DNA from: an uncultured bacterium
GTDB lineage: Bacteria; Cyanobacteriota; Vampirovibrionia; Gastranaerophilales; Gastranaerophilaceae
NCBI GenBank assembly: GCA_900547585.1
Contig: URHD01000004.1
Location: 1-49,697 of the forward strand
DNA: 49,697 nt
Direction: 5' to 3'
In this document: one piece after another, positions 32,023 through 40,474 of the stretch
How the letters are laid out: every line of letters begins with the position of its first letter
How positions within the stretch are numbered: the stretch's first letter is position 1
Notes under the pieces: model-generated
The model's database searches: none
Told to the model about the DNA's origin: nothing
The model's input: the letters and a program-made list of their open reading frames with translations, nothing else
Translations under genes and position numbers: made by a program

Positions 32023-32052
32023 AAAGCACCTTTTAAAAAGGTGCTTTTTTTT
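32023..32052 (+). terminator. Rho-independent terminator after the small-peptide locus
   Basis: AAAGCACCTTTT pairs with AAAAAGGTGCTTT and is followed by T residues to 32052. It also lies just past the end of the converging zinc-ribbon gene and could serve both. Confidence 0.85.
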
Positions 32053-32065
32053 ATTAATTTTTCAA

Positions 32066-32347
32066 CTAATTTTGAGCTTCTGCTTCTTTTGCTGCGCTGT
32101 AGCAGTCCTTGCACAAAACATCTTTTGCCGGATCCGGCTTAAATGGCACGCGCGTGTGGCAGCCGCATTTTGAGCATATAACGTCATACATTTTTTTTCT
32201 GTTTTTTTGTCTTCTTGCTTTTCTGCATTCCGGGCAGCGTTTTGGTTTGTTGACAAGTCCTTTTTCTGCGTAAAATTCCTGTTCTCCTGCGGTGAATACA
32301 AATTGTGCTCCGCAGTCCTCACATACGAGGGTTTCGTCTTGGTACAT
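32066..32347 (-). CDS. Zinc-ribbon protein with four CxxC motifs
   Basis: A 93-residue protein with paired zinc knuckles: LVCEDCGAQF with RCPECRKARR, and ICSKCGCHTRV with LCKDCYSAAK. The first unit matches the probable zinc-binding domain found in CxxC small proteins (DETLVCxDCGxxFxFTAGEQEFY). It may bind nucleic acid or another protein; the exact role is unknown. The ATG follows TAAGGAG. It is monocistronic. Confidence 0.8.
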   Translation of the reverse strand: MYQDETLVCEDCGAQFVFTAGEQEFYAEKGLVNKPKRCPECRKARRQKNRKKMYDVICSKCGCHTRVPFKPDPAKDVLCKDCYSAAKEAEAQN

Positions 32348-32451
32348 TTAGTTTTCTCCTTAAATAATAAACCTGTAAATTGCTAAGATAATCCGGACAA
32401 AGCAGAACTTAGAACTTACCGCATTTATTTTATAACTTTTTTCAAATTAAA

Positions 32452-33078
32452 TCAATAGCGGCCGTTCAAAAACTCGTCCAGGGACTGTTTTAACGAAGAA
32501 AAAACGGTGTCAATCGGCGGATTAGCATTTATGACTTTAACGCGCTCCGGCTCTTTTTGCGCAATTGCCAGATATCCGCTCCTGACGCGTTTATGGAACT
32601 CGATTCCCTCTGATTCCATCCGGTCTTTTTCAGAGCCTACGCGTTTTTGGGCGATTTCTGTGTCAACATCGAAAACAAATGTTAAATCCGGCTTATGCCC
32701 GCCCGTTGCAAGGTCGTTCAGGTAGTGAATCTGCTCTAAATCAACGCCCTTTCCGTATCCCTGATAAGCCACAGTTGAATCTGTATGCCTGTCGCATAGC
32801 ACAACAGCGCCTCTTTCGATTGCTGGAAGCACAATTGTGTCAATATGTTGGGCTCTGTCCGCCAAAAACATAAAGGATTCGCATTTTGGCGAAACATAAC
32901 CGTCATAATGCAGCAAAATTTTTCTCAATTCGCAGCCAAGCCCCGGTGCGCCGGGCTCGCGAGTTGTTAGAACCTCAAAACCTTTTTCTTTAAGATATTT
33001 TGCCGTAAGCTCAAGCTGGGTAGTTTTTCCGCAGCCGTCAGCACCCTCAAACGTAATAAAACAGCCTTTTTTCATCAT
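32452..33078 (-). CDS. tmk: Thymidylate kinase
   Basis: A 208-residue enzyme that phosphorylates dTMP to dTDP. FITFEGADGCGKTTQ holds the P-loop, TTREPGAPG the dTMP-binding loop, FLADRAQHI the conserved DR motif, and CDRHTDSTVAYQGYGKG the second family signature. The P-loop reads DGCGKTT where many bacteria have EGAGKTT. The protein is followed by a normal LID region with KRVGSEKDRMESEG. It lies 6 nt after serS and is co-transcribed with it. Confidence 0.95.
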   Translation of the reverse strand: MMKKGCFITFEGADGCGKTTQLELTAKYLKEKGFEVLTTREPGAPGLGCELRKILLHYDGYVSPKCESFMFLADRAQHIDTIVLPAIERGAVVLCDRHTDSTVAYQGYGKGVDLEQIHYLNDLATGGHKPDLTFVFDVDTEIAQKRVGSEKDRMESEGIEFHKRVRSGYLAIAQKEPERVKVINANPPIDTVFSSLKQSLDEFLNGRY

Positions 33079-33084
33079 CCAAAC

Positions 33085-34350
33085 CTAGATTCTGTCAAAA
33101 CCCGTGTATTTTCTGAGGATTTCGGGGATGATTACTGTGCCGTCTTCCTGCTGGAAGTTTTCAATGATTGCTGCAAAGGTTCTGCCAACGGCAAGCCCTG
33201 AACCGTTCATCGTATAGCAGTAGTTTACTTTTCCTGTTTCTTTGCTTCTGTATTTTAAGCCGGCTCTGCGTGCCTGAAAATCGCCGAATACCGAGCAGCT
33301 TGAGATTTCCTTGTAGTCGTTATAAGACGGCATCCAGACTTCAAGGTCATAGCATTTTCTGGCTGAAAATCCAATGTCGCCCGTGCAAAGTTCAACCCTT
33401 CTGTACGGCAATTCAAGCAATTCAAGCGCGCGTTCAGCGTTTTGGGTAAGTTTTTCATGTTCTTCGGGTGCCTGTTCTGGTGTTGTGAGTTTTACGAGCT
33501 CAACTTTGTTAAACTGATGAACACGAATCAGCCCGCGTGTATCTTTTCCTGCAGAACCTGCTTCACGCCTGAAACAAGGCGTATAAGCCGTCATATATTT
33601 TGGCAAATCGTCTTCTGATAAGATTTCGTTGCAATAAATGTTCGTAACAGGCACTTCCGCGGTCGGAATAAGGTACAAATCTTCGTCAACACATTTGTAC
33701 ATGTCTTCCGCGAACTTTGGAAGCTGGCCGGTGCCGGTCATTGCCATTGAATTTACGAGAACGGGCGGGAGAATTTCTTCATATCCGTGCTCTGTTGTGT
33801 GCAAATCAAGGAAAAAGTTGATTATTGCGCGCTCAAGCCGTGCGCCTTTGTTTTTGTAAATATAAAAACGCGATTGCGAAATTTTTACACCGCGTTCAAA
33901 ATCAACAATATCTTTCTCCGTAACCAAATCCCAGTGAGCTTTTTGTTCAAAAGACGGCTTTTTTACTTCGCCGACATATTTGCGGGCGACATTTGCCTCG
34001 TCGCTTGAGCCTATAGGTATGTTTTCGTCAGGGATATTGGGGATTGTGAGCAGGAGATTTCGCTGTTTTTCGTCGAGTTCTGTTTGCTGTTCTTCAAAAG
34101 CCTTGATTTTGTCACCGAGTTCTCTTACTTCTTCCTGGATTTTGTCGGTATTTTCGCCTTTTTTCTTCATTTCACCGATTTTTTGAGATTCCGATTTTCT
34201 CAAAGCACGAAGTTCATCCGCCTGCGTCTGGATTTTTCTTCTTTCAACATCGATTTCAAGAACTTTGTCCACAGAAAGCTCAGGATTTCTACGCTTTAAA
34301 AGCTCGTTAATTTTTTCGGGATTCTCTCTAATCAGTTTAATATCTAACAT
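33085..34350 (-). CDS. serS: Seryl-tRNA synthetase
   Basis: A 421-residue class II synthetase. Residues 1-110 form the long coiled-coil arm that contacts the tRNA extra arm (ELRALRKSESQKIGEMKKKG). Motif 2 is at TPCFRREAGSAGKDTRGLIR with VHQFNKVELV after it, and motif 3 is MNGSGLAVGRTFAAIIENFQ. LIPTAEVPVTNIY is the serine-binding loop. Length is typical. ACGGAGCG precedes the ATG. It is divergent from the exported protein at 34434. Confidence 0.95.
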   Translation of the reverse strand: MLDIKLIRENPEKINELLKRRNPELSVDKVLEIDVERRKIQTQADELRALRKSESQKIGEMKKKGENTDKIQEEVRELGDKIKAFEEQQTELDEKQRNLLLTIPNIPDENIPIGSSDEANVARKYVGEVKKPSFEQKAHWDLVTEKDIVDFERGVKISQSRFYIYKNKGARLERAIINFFLDLHTTEHGYEEILPPVLVNSMAMTGTGQLPKFAEDMYKCVDEDLYLIPTAEVPVTNIYCNEILSEDDLPKYMTAYTPCFRREAGSAGKDTRGLIRVHQFNKVELVKLTTPEQAPEEHEKLTQNAERALELLELPYRRVELCTGDIGFSARKCYDLEVWMPSYNDYKEISSCSVFGDFQARRAGLKYRSKETGKVNYCYTMNGSGLAVGRTFAAIIENFQQEDGTVIIPEILRKYTGFDRI

Positions 34351-34399
34351 TTTTTCGCTCCGTAACTACATTACTTGACTTAATTTTAGTAAAAACGCA

Positions 34400-34427
34400 T
34401 TGAAAAATCCAGAAGATTTATTAAAAT
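34400..34427 (+). promoter_or_regulatory. Promoter, leaderless-type, for the gene at 34434
   Basis: TTGAAA (34400-34405), 16 nt, TAAAAT (34422-34427), then TAAGTT and ATG at 34434. No Shine-Dalgarno is present. Confidence 0.55.
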
Positions 34428-34433
34428 TAAGTT

Positions 34434-35006
34434 ATGATAAAGACTTTTTTCAAATATTTTTCCGTAGTTGCAATATTTTTTGCGATACAGATTTTTGCGG
34501 GCGCTGATGTTACTTTCCGCGGGTACCAGCCGATTTCGCTTGTAAAAGGCTCATTTTTGAAAGCCATAAATCTTCGCGAAGTCTCCACAGATACTGCAAA
34601 AATCGGCGATTCCGTGTATTTTATCAATCCGAGCGATGTTTTTATCGGCGAAACCAATGTAATTCCCAAAGATTCGATTTATCAGGGGGTTGTAGAATCA
34701 ATAATCGAACCGCTCGAAGGCATTAATGCGGCGATGAAGATAAAAATCGTAAAATTAATCACCACAAATAAAATTGAATACAACATGGACGCCTACGTGA
34801 TGTGGAAAGGTACAACAACCATCGGCGGCGACCTTTCTCAGGTACAGTATTACGCCAGAATGCCCCACTATTCAACAATGTGCCCCAAAGGTTATCTACA
34901 GCTGGTTCCGACGACCTTGCGCTATCCAGGAGAACCTAGAGGGCTTCGCGCAGGTGAGGAAGTTACTTTCGTGATGAATAGCGATGTGCCGCTTTACCGG
35001 AATTAG
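34434..35006 (+). CDS. Exported protein of unknown function
   Basis: A 190-residue protein with a signal peptide (MIKTFFKYFSVVAIFFAIQI), cleaved near residue 24 before DVTFRGY. The mature part is beta-rich. KIGDSVYFINPSDVFIGE and VIPKDSIYQGVVESIIEPLE resemble the LPxGTxhxGxV pattern of exported assembly factors that act on secreted or pilus proteins, and AAMKIKIVKLITTNK the strand after it. No family can be named with confidence. The ATG lacks a Shine-Dalgarno and stands 6 nt after a -10-like TAAAAT. Confidence 0.65.
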   Translation: MIKTFFKYFSVVAIFFAIQIFAGADVTFRGYQPISLVKGSFLKAINLREVSTDTAKIGDSVYFINPSDVFIGETNVIPKDSIYQGVVESIIEPLEGINAAMKIKIVKLITTNKIEYNMDAYVMWKGTTTIGGDLSQVQYYARMPHYSTMCPKGYLQLVPTTLRYPGEPRGLRAGEEVTFVMNSDVPLYRN

Positions 35007-35052
35007 CCGGAATTCAGATTTTGAGGGTAATAATTAATAAAGATTTGTATTT

Positions 35053-35224
35053 TTTGTAACAAATTCCGCTATATCAATATTTTCTGCTATTTTTATGCTA
35101 TTTCTGATTTTGTTAAACATTTTTTGCTTCCTTTCGCTATAATTTGTCAAATTTTGTTTTATTTAAATTCGATAATCAAAAAAATTTGCTATTTAAATAT
35201 ATACTTTGTAACAAATGTTACAAA
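35053..35224. promoter_or_regulatory. Repeated TTTGTAACAAA motif in a 399-bp gene-free interval
   Basis: The interval 35007-35405 contains no gene I can support. TTTGTAACAAA occurs at 35053-35063 and again at 35205-35215, where it is part of a larger inverted repeat TTTGTAAC-AAAT-GTTACAAA (35205-35224). GCTAT occurs five times between 35068 and 35192. Further right there is an unusual GGTATGGTATGGGATGGGG stretch. These may be operators controlling the gene at 35406. Confidence 0.4.
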
Positions 35225-35405
35225 ATATAACGATATGTAAAGATAACTTGAAATTGCCTCAAACTCAAGCCACACTGATGGTATGGTATGGGATGGGGTA
35301 AATTGTCACTTTGTGGGATTTTTTAAAATTTTTTTGAAATTCCGAAATCTTCCTCGTTTTTATATAAACATAATATAAAGTTTATGTAAAAATAAGGAGA
35401 GCAAA

Positions 35406-36986
35406 ATGACAGACGTAATTAGAATTGTTGGCGAAAGAAAACTTGTAAACTCGACATCAACAACCGAAACCTCATCAAAAACCATTCAGGATACGACTGA
35501 AACCTGGGAAACTACTAAAAAAGGCAAAGGCTATAAAAAAGTAGAAATTCCGCTAGGCGGAAAGGCCGATGCACCGACTGACGACGGAATTTCCAAACCA
35601 AAAACCGAAGAACAGCTTGAAAATCTTGCAAAACTCGCACAAGCAAGAGATTTTATGAAAACCGAAGAAGGTGCAAAACTTGCTCAAAGTCTGCTGAATC
35701 AGGATATGGATATTTCAAAAGGGCAGAAAAAATGGCTAAAGAAAAACGGAATTGACCCTGATGCTTTTGTTCAGGAATGGAACAAAGCCCACCCGGAATC
35801 CCAAAATAATAAATTTCGCGATGCATCCGCAGCAGAAGCGCAAAAAGAAGAAATGGGCACGCTCGCAAACTCACATTTGGGCGTTGATACCGAAGAATTA
35901 CCCCAAAATCGTGCAGATAAGAAAAATATTGAGGTCAGAAACAAAAAACCGAGAAATTTCTGGCAAAAATTGTTCACCAAAAAGGAAAAACAGGTCATTT
36001 CCGACGATAAAAAATATGCGCAGACAGGCGGTTCAAAGGTTAACCTGCATTCGACGCAGGAGGCGGAACGAAATGCTGGTTATTTAAACGATGTTTCTGA
36101 TGATATTGCGAAAGCCGGAAATGATTACCTTGAGGCTTTTGACGGGCTTTCAAACGGCAAAAAACGCAGAACTTTCAAGGAAATTGACGAAAATGGGAAC
36201 ACCGTCAAAACAAAAGTCGTTTACAACAAAGACGGTTCCGCCAAAAAAGTCGTTACAAAGGGCAAATCCAACGGAAAACTCGTTGTAAAAGAAGCAAAAG
36301 ACGGCGATATCACGGTAAAAGGCGATTTGCAGTCCGATTTTGTTTACGAAAAGAACGGTAATGTCAAAGAAATTTATACAGATAGATTCAAACAGGACGC
36401 ACTTTTCTCCACAACTACTATCACAAATGACTACGAACGCACTATTATTGAAAAAGAAAAATGTCCGCAACCGCCGGCACCGCCCGTACCACCTGAAAAA
36501 ACGCCAATTCGCGGAGGACTTGCTGCAGATTTTGTGAATGACCAGAATCCAAATGGAATGGGCTCGGTCGAGGGTTCTGTAATCAGAACGGAATTTGCTG
36601 AACACGGCGCAGCGAAAATGGCAGCAGCATATTGCTCTTATACTGACGAAAATGCTCCGGCTCAGGCAAAAACTTTATGGCAAAAGGCGCCCGGTGAAAT
36701 GGCAAACAAATACAACGCCGAGCACCTGACTCAGGCTTTGATTAACGATTCTGAAACAAAACAGGTGAATGAAAAGGCGATTGCCGATTTTATCACCGAA
36801 CTCAGAAGAAGCGGCAACAAACCCGCACTGCGTGCCGTTAAAGATGCAATTTCAAGGCACAATAACAACGTGAATAAGCTTTCGTCCGAAAAAAGAGGCT
36901 TTGATGAGGGCACAAGAACGCTCAATCTCCCTGTATCTTCCGCTGAAATCGCAATCGAATGGCTGATGAGCAATACAAAAATTTAA
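35406..36986 (+). CDS. Large hydrophilic protein of unknown function
   Basis: A 526-residue protein I do not recognise. It has no signal peptide and no membrane segment. Residues 10-50 are Thr/Ser-rich (STTETSSKTIQDTTETW). A helical region around 65-160 carries EWNKAHPESQ. A beta-like repeat segment lies around 255-330 (EIDENGNTVKTKVVYNKDGS, FVYEKNGNVKEIYTD). A Pro-rich linker PQPPAPPVPPEKTP follows near 358, then a helical C-terminal domain of about 150 residues. AAGGAGAGC precedes the ATG. It is monocistronic, with a long regulatory region and a terminator. Function may be structural. Confidence 0.7.
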   Translation: MTDVIRIVGERKLVNSTSTTETSSKTIQDTTETWETTKKGKGYKKVEIPLGGKADAPTDDGISKPKTEEQLENLAKLAQARDFMKTEEGAKLAQSLLNQDMDISKGQKKWLKKNGIDPDAFVQEWNKAHPESQNNKFRDASAAEAQKEEMGTLANSHLGVDTEELPQNRADKKNIEVRNKKPRNFWQKLFTKKEKQVISDDKKYAQTGGSKVNLHSTQEAERNAGYLNDVSDDIAKAGNDYLEAFDGLSNGKKRRTFKEIDENGNTVKTKVVYNKDGSAKKVVTKGKSNGKLVVKEAKDGDITVKGDLQSDFVYEKNGNVKEIYTDRFKQDALFSTTTITNDYERTIIEKEKCPQPPAPPVPPEKTPIRGGLAADFVNDQNPNGMGSVEGSVIRTEFAEHGAAKMAAAYCSYTDENAPAQAKTLWQKAPGEMANKYNAEHLTQALINDSETKQVNEKAIADFITELRRSGNKPALRAVKDAISRHNNNVNKLSSEKRGFDEGTRTLNLPVSSAEIAIEWLMSNTKI

Positions 36987-37000
36987 TTTACATAAACTTT

Positions 37001-37029
37001 AGCCGTCCTGATAATCGGGGCGGCTTTTC
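37001..37029 (+). terminator. Rho-independent terminator after the 526-residue protein
   Basis: AGCCGTCC (37001-37008) pairs with GGGCGGCT (37018-37025), followed by TTTCTTTT. It separates two converging genes. Confidence 0.8.
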
Positions 37030-37035
37030 TTTTGT

Positions 37036-38241
37036 TTATAGGTTAAAGGGCGCAATCGCTCTATCCAGAATCCCGATGCAGTGCGCAATTACAATTCCGT
37101 AGTTTGTTATGGGCGTGTTTGCTTCTTTTGCTTTCATAATTCGCGATAAAATTTCACGGCGGTTGGTCATGCAGGCGCCGCAGTGGATTACCAGCGCAAA
37201 TTCGCTCAAATCCTCCACAAAATCATGCGAAGAATGATATCCAAACTCAAGATTTTTCCCTGTTTTCTTTTTAAGCCAGCGTGGAATTTTTACACGCGCA
37301 ATATCGTCTTCAATCTGATGATGCGAGCAGCTTTCTGCGATTAAAACCTTTTGTCCGTCTTTCAGGTTGTCGATTGCTTTTGCTCCTTCATAAAAAACGC
37401 CCAAATCTCCTTTCAACCGCGCAAAAAGCATTGAAAATGAAGTCAACGGGATTGATTTTGGCACGATTTCGTCGACTTCTTTAAATGCCTGCGAATCCGT
37501 AACCACCAGAGCGGGCTTTTCTTTTAAATTTTCAAGCGCATTTTTGAGTTCTGTTTCTCTCACAACAAGCGCCTTTAGCCCGTTGTCCAGAATATCTCTC
37601 AAAGTCTGAACCTGCGGCAAAATTATCCTGCCTTTTGGCGCTTCTTTGTCAATCGGAATCACAAGAACAACCGTAGAATCGGGCGGTACAAGGTCGCCGA
37701 GAATTGAGGGCGGATTTATGAAATTTTCCGGAACTGAAGCGACCAGCTGCTTTTTCAACTCAAAAACCACCTCACGACCTGATTTTATGCTTGTTTGCAG
37801 CGGTTCTTTTACGTAATTTTTAATTTTATCGAGTTTTTGGGGCGAAATCGTTTCAATATCTGATTTATTTATCACTGCGAGCACAGGAATTGAGCGGCGT
37901 TCAAATTCTTTGTACAAATTGATTTCAAAATCATCCCATCCGTTAAAATCGCAAATTATGACGGCAATATCCGTCCTGTCAAAGATTTTTTCCGTTTTTT
38001 CGACCCTCATTGCACCGAGGCTTCCATTGTCGTCAACTCCAGCTGTGTCAATGAATACAACAGGCCCGAGCGGCAGAAATTCCATTGTTTTTTCAACCGG
38101 ATCGGTTGTTGTTCCTGCTATTTCTGATACAATCGCCACTTCCTGATTGACAAGTGCGTTCAAAAGCGATGATTTGCCTGCATTTCTTTTTCCGAAAATC
38201 CCTATGTGCAGGCGGTTTGCTTTTGGCGTTTTGTTGAGCAT
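37036..38241 (-). CDS. hydF: [FeFe]-hydrogenase maturation GTPase HydF
   Basis: A 401-residue HydF, the scaffold on which the diiron subcluster of the hydrogenase H-cluster is assembled. The GTPase domain has GIFGKRNAGKSSLLNAL (G1), VFIDTAG (G3) and VINKSD (G4). The C-terminal cluster-binding domain has ESCSHHQIEDD and, about 50 residues on, VIHCGACMTNRRE, the CxH...HCxxC set of HydF. Together with a hydrogenase and HydE/HydG (not in this window) it indicates fermentative hydrogen metabolism. It is the last gene of a tight operon, 1 nt after the flippase-like gene. Confidence 0.95.
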   Translation of the reverse strand: MLNKTPKANRLHIGIFGKRNAGKSSLLNALVNQEVAIVSEIAGTTTDPVEKTMEFLPLGPVVFIDTAGVDDNGSLGAMRVEKTEKIFDRTDIAVIICDFNGWDDFEINLYKEFERRSIPVLAVINKSDIETISPQKLDKIKNYVKEPLQTSIKSGREVVFELKKQLVASVPENFINPPSILGDLVPPDSTVVLVIPIDKEAPKGRIILPQVQTLRDILDNGLKALVVRETELKNALENLKEKPALVVTDSQAFKEVDEIVPKSIPLTSFSMLFARLKGDLGVFYEGAKAIDNLKDGQKVLIAESCSHHQIEDDIARVKIPRWLKKKTGKNLEFGYHSSHDFVEDLSEFALVIHCGACMTNRREILSRIMKAKEANTPITNYGIVIAHCIGILDRAIAPFNL

Positions 38242-38242
38242 T

Positions 38243-39253
38243 TTAATTTTCCTCTCCGGATTTGATTTCCTCTGAAATCTCTTTCATAGACGTGTTTACA
38301 CAGGCAAAATAGATTACCGTGATGATTGTTATCAATATCATTATAATAATCTGGTGCACAAATGCAACAGCCAGCGCCTGCGACTTGGAAACGTGATAAA
38401 TCCCGAGCGCAAGAATGTACGCAAACTGATATGGCCCGATAAACACTGAAGAGGAGGGGATTACCGTTGAAAGAGCTACGAAGCTGATAACAAAAAGTGC
38501 GCTGGAAAAGCCGATTCCCAGTCCGAACCCCGAAATCAAAACATAAGTCACAAAACACTCGAGCATCCAGGCTATCATGCTCATAAGAAATGCCCCCCAG
38601 AAGCATTTCGGGTCATTCAGCACTGAAAAACCATTCATAAATAACTCAGAAAGCCCGGAAAGTTTGTCGATAATTTCTTTGTTTTTCTTTAAAAACGGCA
38701 ATTTCTTGAGCCATTCAAAAATGGAGGTGATTTTTCCTGTTTTAAAAAGAACAAAAAAGAAAATAAATGCTCCGAAGAATAAAACAGCCGAAAATATAGC
38801 CATTTCAATGACTTTCTGGTGTTTAAAATACAAAAGAATCGCCGTATATAAAATCAAAAGTACTGAAATCCCGTCGATTATCCTCTCGAGGATGATTGAG
38901 CCGAGGAGTTTCATTTTACTTTCGCCGATTTTGTTACCGACATGCACCGCGCGCCAAAAATCGCCTGCGCGCGCCGGAAGATAGCTGTTGAGTGTATTTC
39001 CGGCCGTAAATGAAAAGAAAGCTTCATTTACACTCAGTTTTTTATCGTTGCAAAGCAGATATTTCCAGCGTGCGCCTCTTATGTAAATCCCCAGAAGATA
39101 AACAGGTACAAATATCAAAAACGCACGAAAATCAAACCCCTTAAATGTCGCAAACAGCTGATGCAGGTCGATTTTCCAGAAAATCAGCAGGATAAAAACC
39201 GCGCTGATTAAAATCCCGAGTATTTTGTTTTGATGTTGATGTTTTTTCTCCAA
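38243..39253 (-). CDS. Flippase-like membrane protein (LPG synthase TM-domain family)
   Basis: A 336-residue polytopic membrane protein with about eight helices. YIRGARWKYLLCN, NTLNSYLPARAGDFWRAVHV (with its PARAGD motif) and LGSIILERIIDGIS are hallmark blocks of the UPF0104/AglD/MprF N-terminal flippase-like family, whose members move or modify lipid-linked substrates. SSSVFIGPYQFAYILALG is the conserved late block. It overlaps or abuts both neighbours, so it belongs to the hydF operon, although no link with hydrogenase maturation is known. Confidence 0.85.
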   Translation of the reverse strand: MEKKHQHQNKILGILISAVFILLIFWKIDLHQLFATFKGFDFRAFLIFVPVYLLGIYIRGARWKYLLCNDKKLSVNEAFFSFTAGNTLNSYLPARAGDFWRAVHVGNKIGESKMKLLGSIILERIIDGISVLLILYTAILLYFKHQKVIEMAIFSAVLFFGAFIFFFVLFKTGKITSIFEWLKKLPFLKKNKEIIDKLSGLSELFMNGFSVLNDPKCFWGAFLMSMIAWMLECFVTYVLISGFGLGIGFSSALFVISFVALSTVIPSSSVFIGPYQFAYILALGIYHVSKSQALAVAFVHQIIIMILITIITVIYFACVNTSMKEISEEIKSGEEN

Positions 39254-40216
39254 TTATTTCACCTTTACGATTACTTTTATTGAGGATTTTTCTTTATTTC
39301 TTTCAAATGCCTCAATTGCCTCATCAAGCTCAAAAACGTCGCTGATAAGCGGTTTTACATCAATTCTTCCGCTTTCAAGAAGCCTCAATGCCGGAGCAAA
39401 CTGCCCGCATCTTGAACCGACAATCGTGATTTCGTCGACCACAACCGGAGCAAAGTTAAATTCTTTTGAAGCTGCAATTGTGCTTTTCAAAATAAGCGTT
39501 CCGCGTGGTTTTGTGAGCGCTAAAGAGGTTTCAAACCCTGAAATCGAGCCGGTTGCTTCCACAACAAAATCGTATTCCTTTTTAATCTCAACATCGGAAA
39601 GGAGTTTTGTTTTTACGCCCTGATTTTTGGCGATTTCGAGCTTGTTTTCGTGTTTTCCGATTAAAACCAGATCCAAACCTGCTGCATTCAGCGCCAGAGC
39701 AATCATTAACCCTAATTTTCCGTCGCCGAGAACCACAACTTTTTTATAGGGCGGAATATGGATTTGCTCAAGGATTTCGAGCGCAGCAGCCAGTGGTTCT
39801 GTAAAAACAGCTTCTTCATCCGTAACATTTTCGGGGATTTCAAGCAGATTTTTAACGGGCAGGCAAACATATTCCGCAAAGCAGCCCTCTCTTTGCCAGA
39901 TTCCCAGTGTTGAGCGGTTCGGGCAATGGCGCTCGAGCCCCTGATGGCACCATTCGCATTCGCCGCAGCCGCAATTTATCTCTCCAACGACGCGTTTGTT
40001 AAGTAGGGATTTGTCATCTGCGTTTATTTCTTCAACAACGCCGGTAAACTCGTGTCCGAGCACGCCTTTGTAGCCCATGTAACCTTTTGTGATTTCATAA
40101 TCCGTGTTGCAAATGCCGATTGTGTTCACTTTTATCAGTGCTTCGCCTTTTCGGGGCGAGGGTTTTGCATAATTTTTATCTAATTTTAATCCGTTATCAA
40201 AAACTACCGCTCTCAT
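39254..40216 (-). CDS. Zinc-dependent medium-chain alcohol dehydrogenase
   Basis: A 320-residue MDR-family oxidoreductase. IGICNTDYEITKGY supplies the catalytic zinc Cys and GVLGHEFTGVVEEI the His-Glu pair. CGCGECEWCHQGLERHC is the structural zinc loop. VVVLGDGKLGLMIAL is the NAD(P)-binding Rossmann motif. It is somewhat short for the family. The natural substrate cannot be read from sequence; sugar alcohol or short-chain alcohol oxidation is possible. It is followed with no gap by the flippase-like gene. Confidence 0.85.
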   Translation of the reverse strand: MRAVVFDNGLKLDKNYAKPSPRKGEALIKVNTIGICNTDYEITKGYMGYKGVLGHEFTGVVEEINADDKSLLNKRVVGEINCGCGECEWCHQGLERHCPNRSTLGIWQREGCFAEYVCLPVKNLLEIPENVTDEEAVFTEPLAAALEILEQIHIPPYKKVVVLGDGKLGLMIALALNAAGLDLVLIGKHENKLEIAKNQGVKTKLLSDVEIKKEYDFVVEATGSISGFETSLALTKPRGTLILKSTIAASKEFNFAPVVVDEITIVGSRCGQFAPALRLLESGRIDVKPLISDVFELDEAIEAFERNKEKSSIKVIVKVK

Positions 40217-40233
40217 TTTTGCTCCTCGTTTAG

Positions 40234-40467
40234 TTATAAAAATGGGGAATTTAGCGCCTTTAGCTCTTCATATTTTAATCCCGCTTCGCCCAGCTCCTCC
40301 GCTGTAATCCCGAAAAGCGTTATTATATCGTTTGTTTCAGGGCTAAGGTCGTTTTCGTTGATTCTTTTGACGATTTCCTGTATCGCATCAGCACGTGAAA
40401 GCCCGCTTTCATAGGCAGAATTTGCTGTTTTAATCTTTTGAAAATTTCTCTTTTTCGCTTTTCCCAT
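40234..40467 (-). CDS. Small protein, 77 residues, first gene of the hydF operon
   Basis: I do not recognise the family. It begins with a basic tail MGKAKKRNFQK followed by helices (YESGLSRADAIQEIVKRINE and ITLFGITAEELGEAGLKYEE), like a small DNA- or RNA-binding or toxin-antitoxin-type protein. No partner gene is present. The ATG at 40467 is preferred to a TTG at 40503, since the added residues are hydrophobic and lie over a promoter. There is no Shine-Dalgarno. Confidence 0.6.
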   Translation of the reverse strand: MGKAKKRNFQKIKTANSAYESGLSRADAIQEIVKRINENDLSPETNDIITLFGITAEELGEAGLKYEELKALNSPFL

Positions 40468-40474
40468 TGAGATG

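Noticed and set aside
35068..35192. Five GCTAT copies as a short repeat array or CRISPR remnant
   Set aside because: The spacing is irregular (12 to 52 bp) and the core is only five bases in AT-rich DNA.
35260..35305. GGTATGGTATGGGATGGGG as a G-quadruplex or repeat array
   Set aside because: The G-runs are too short and irregular, and there are too few units.
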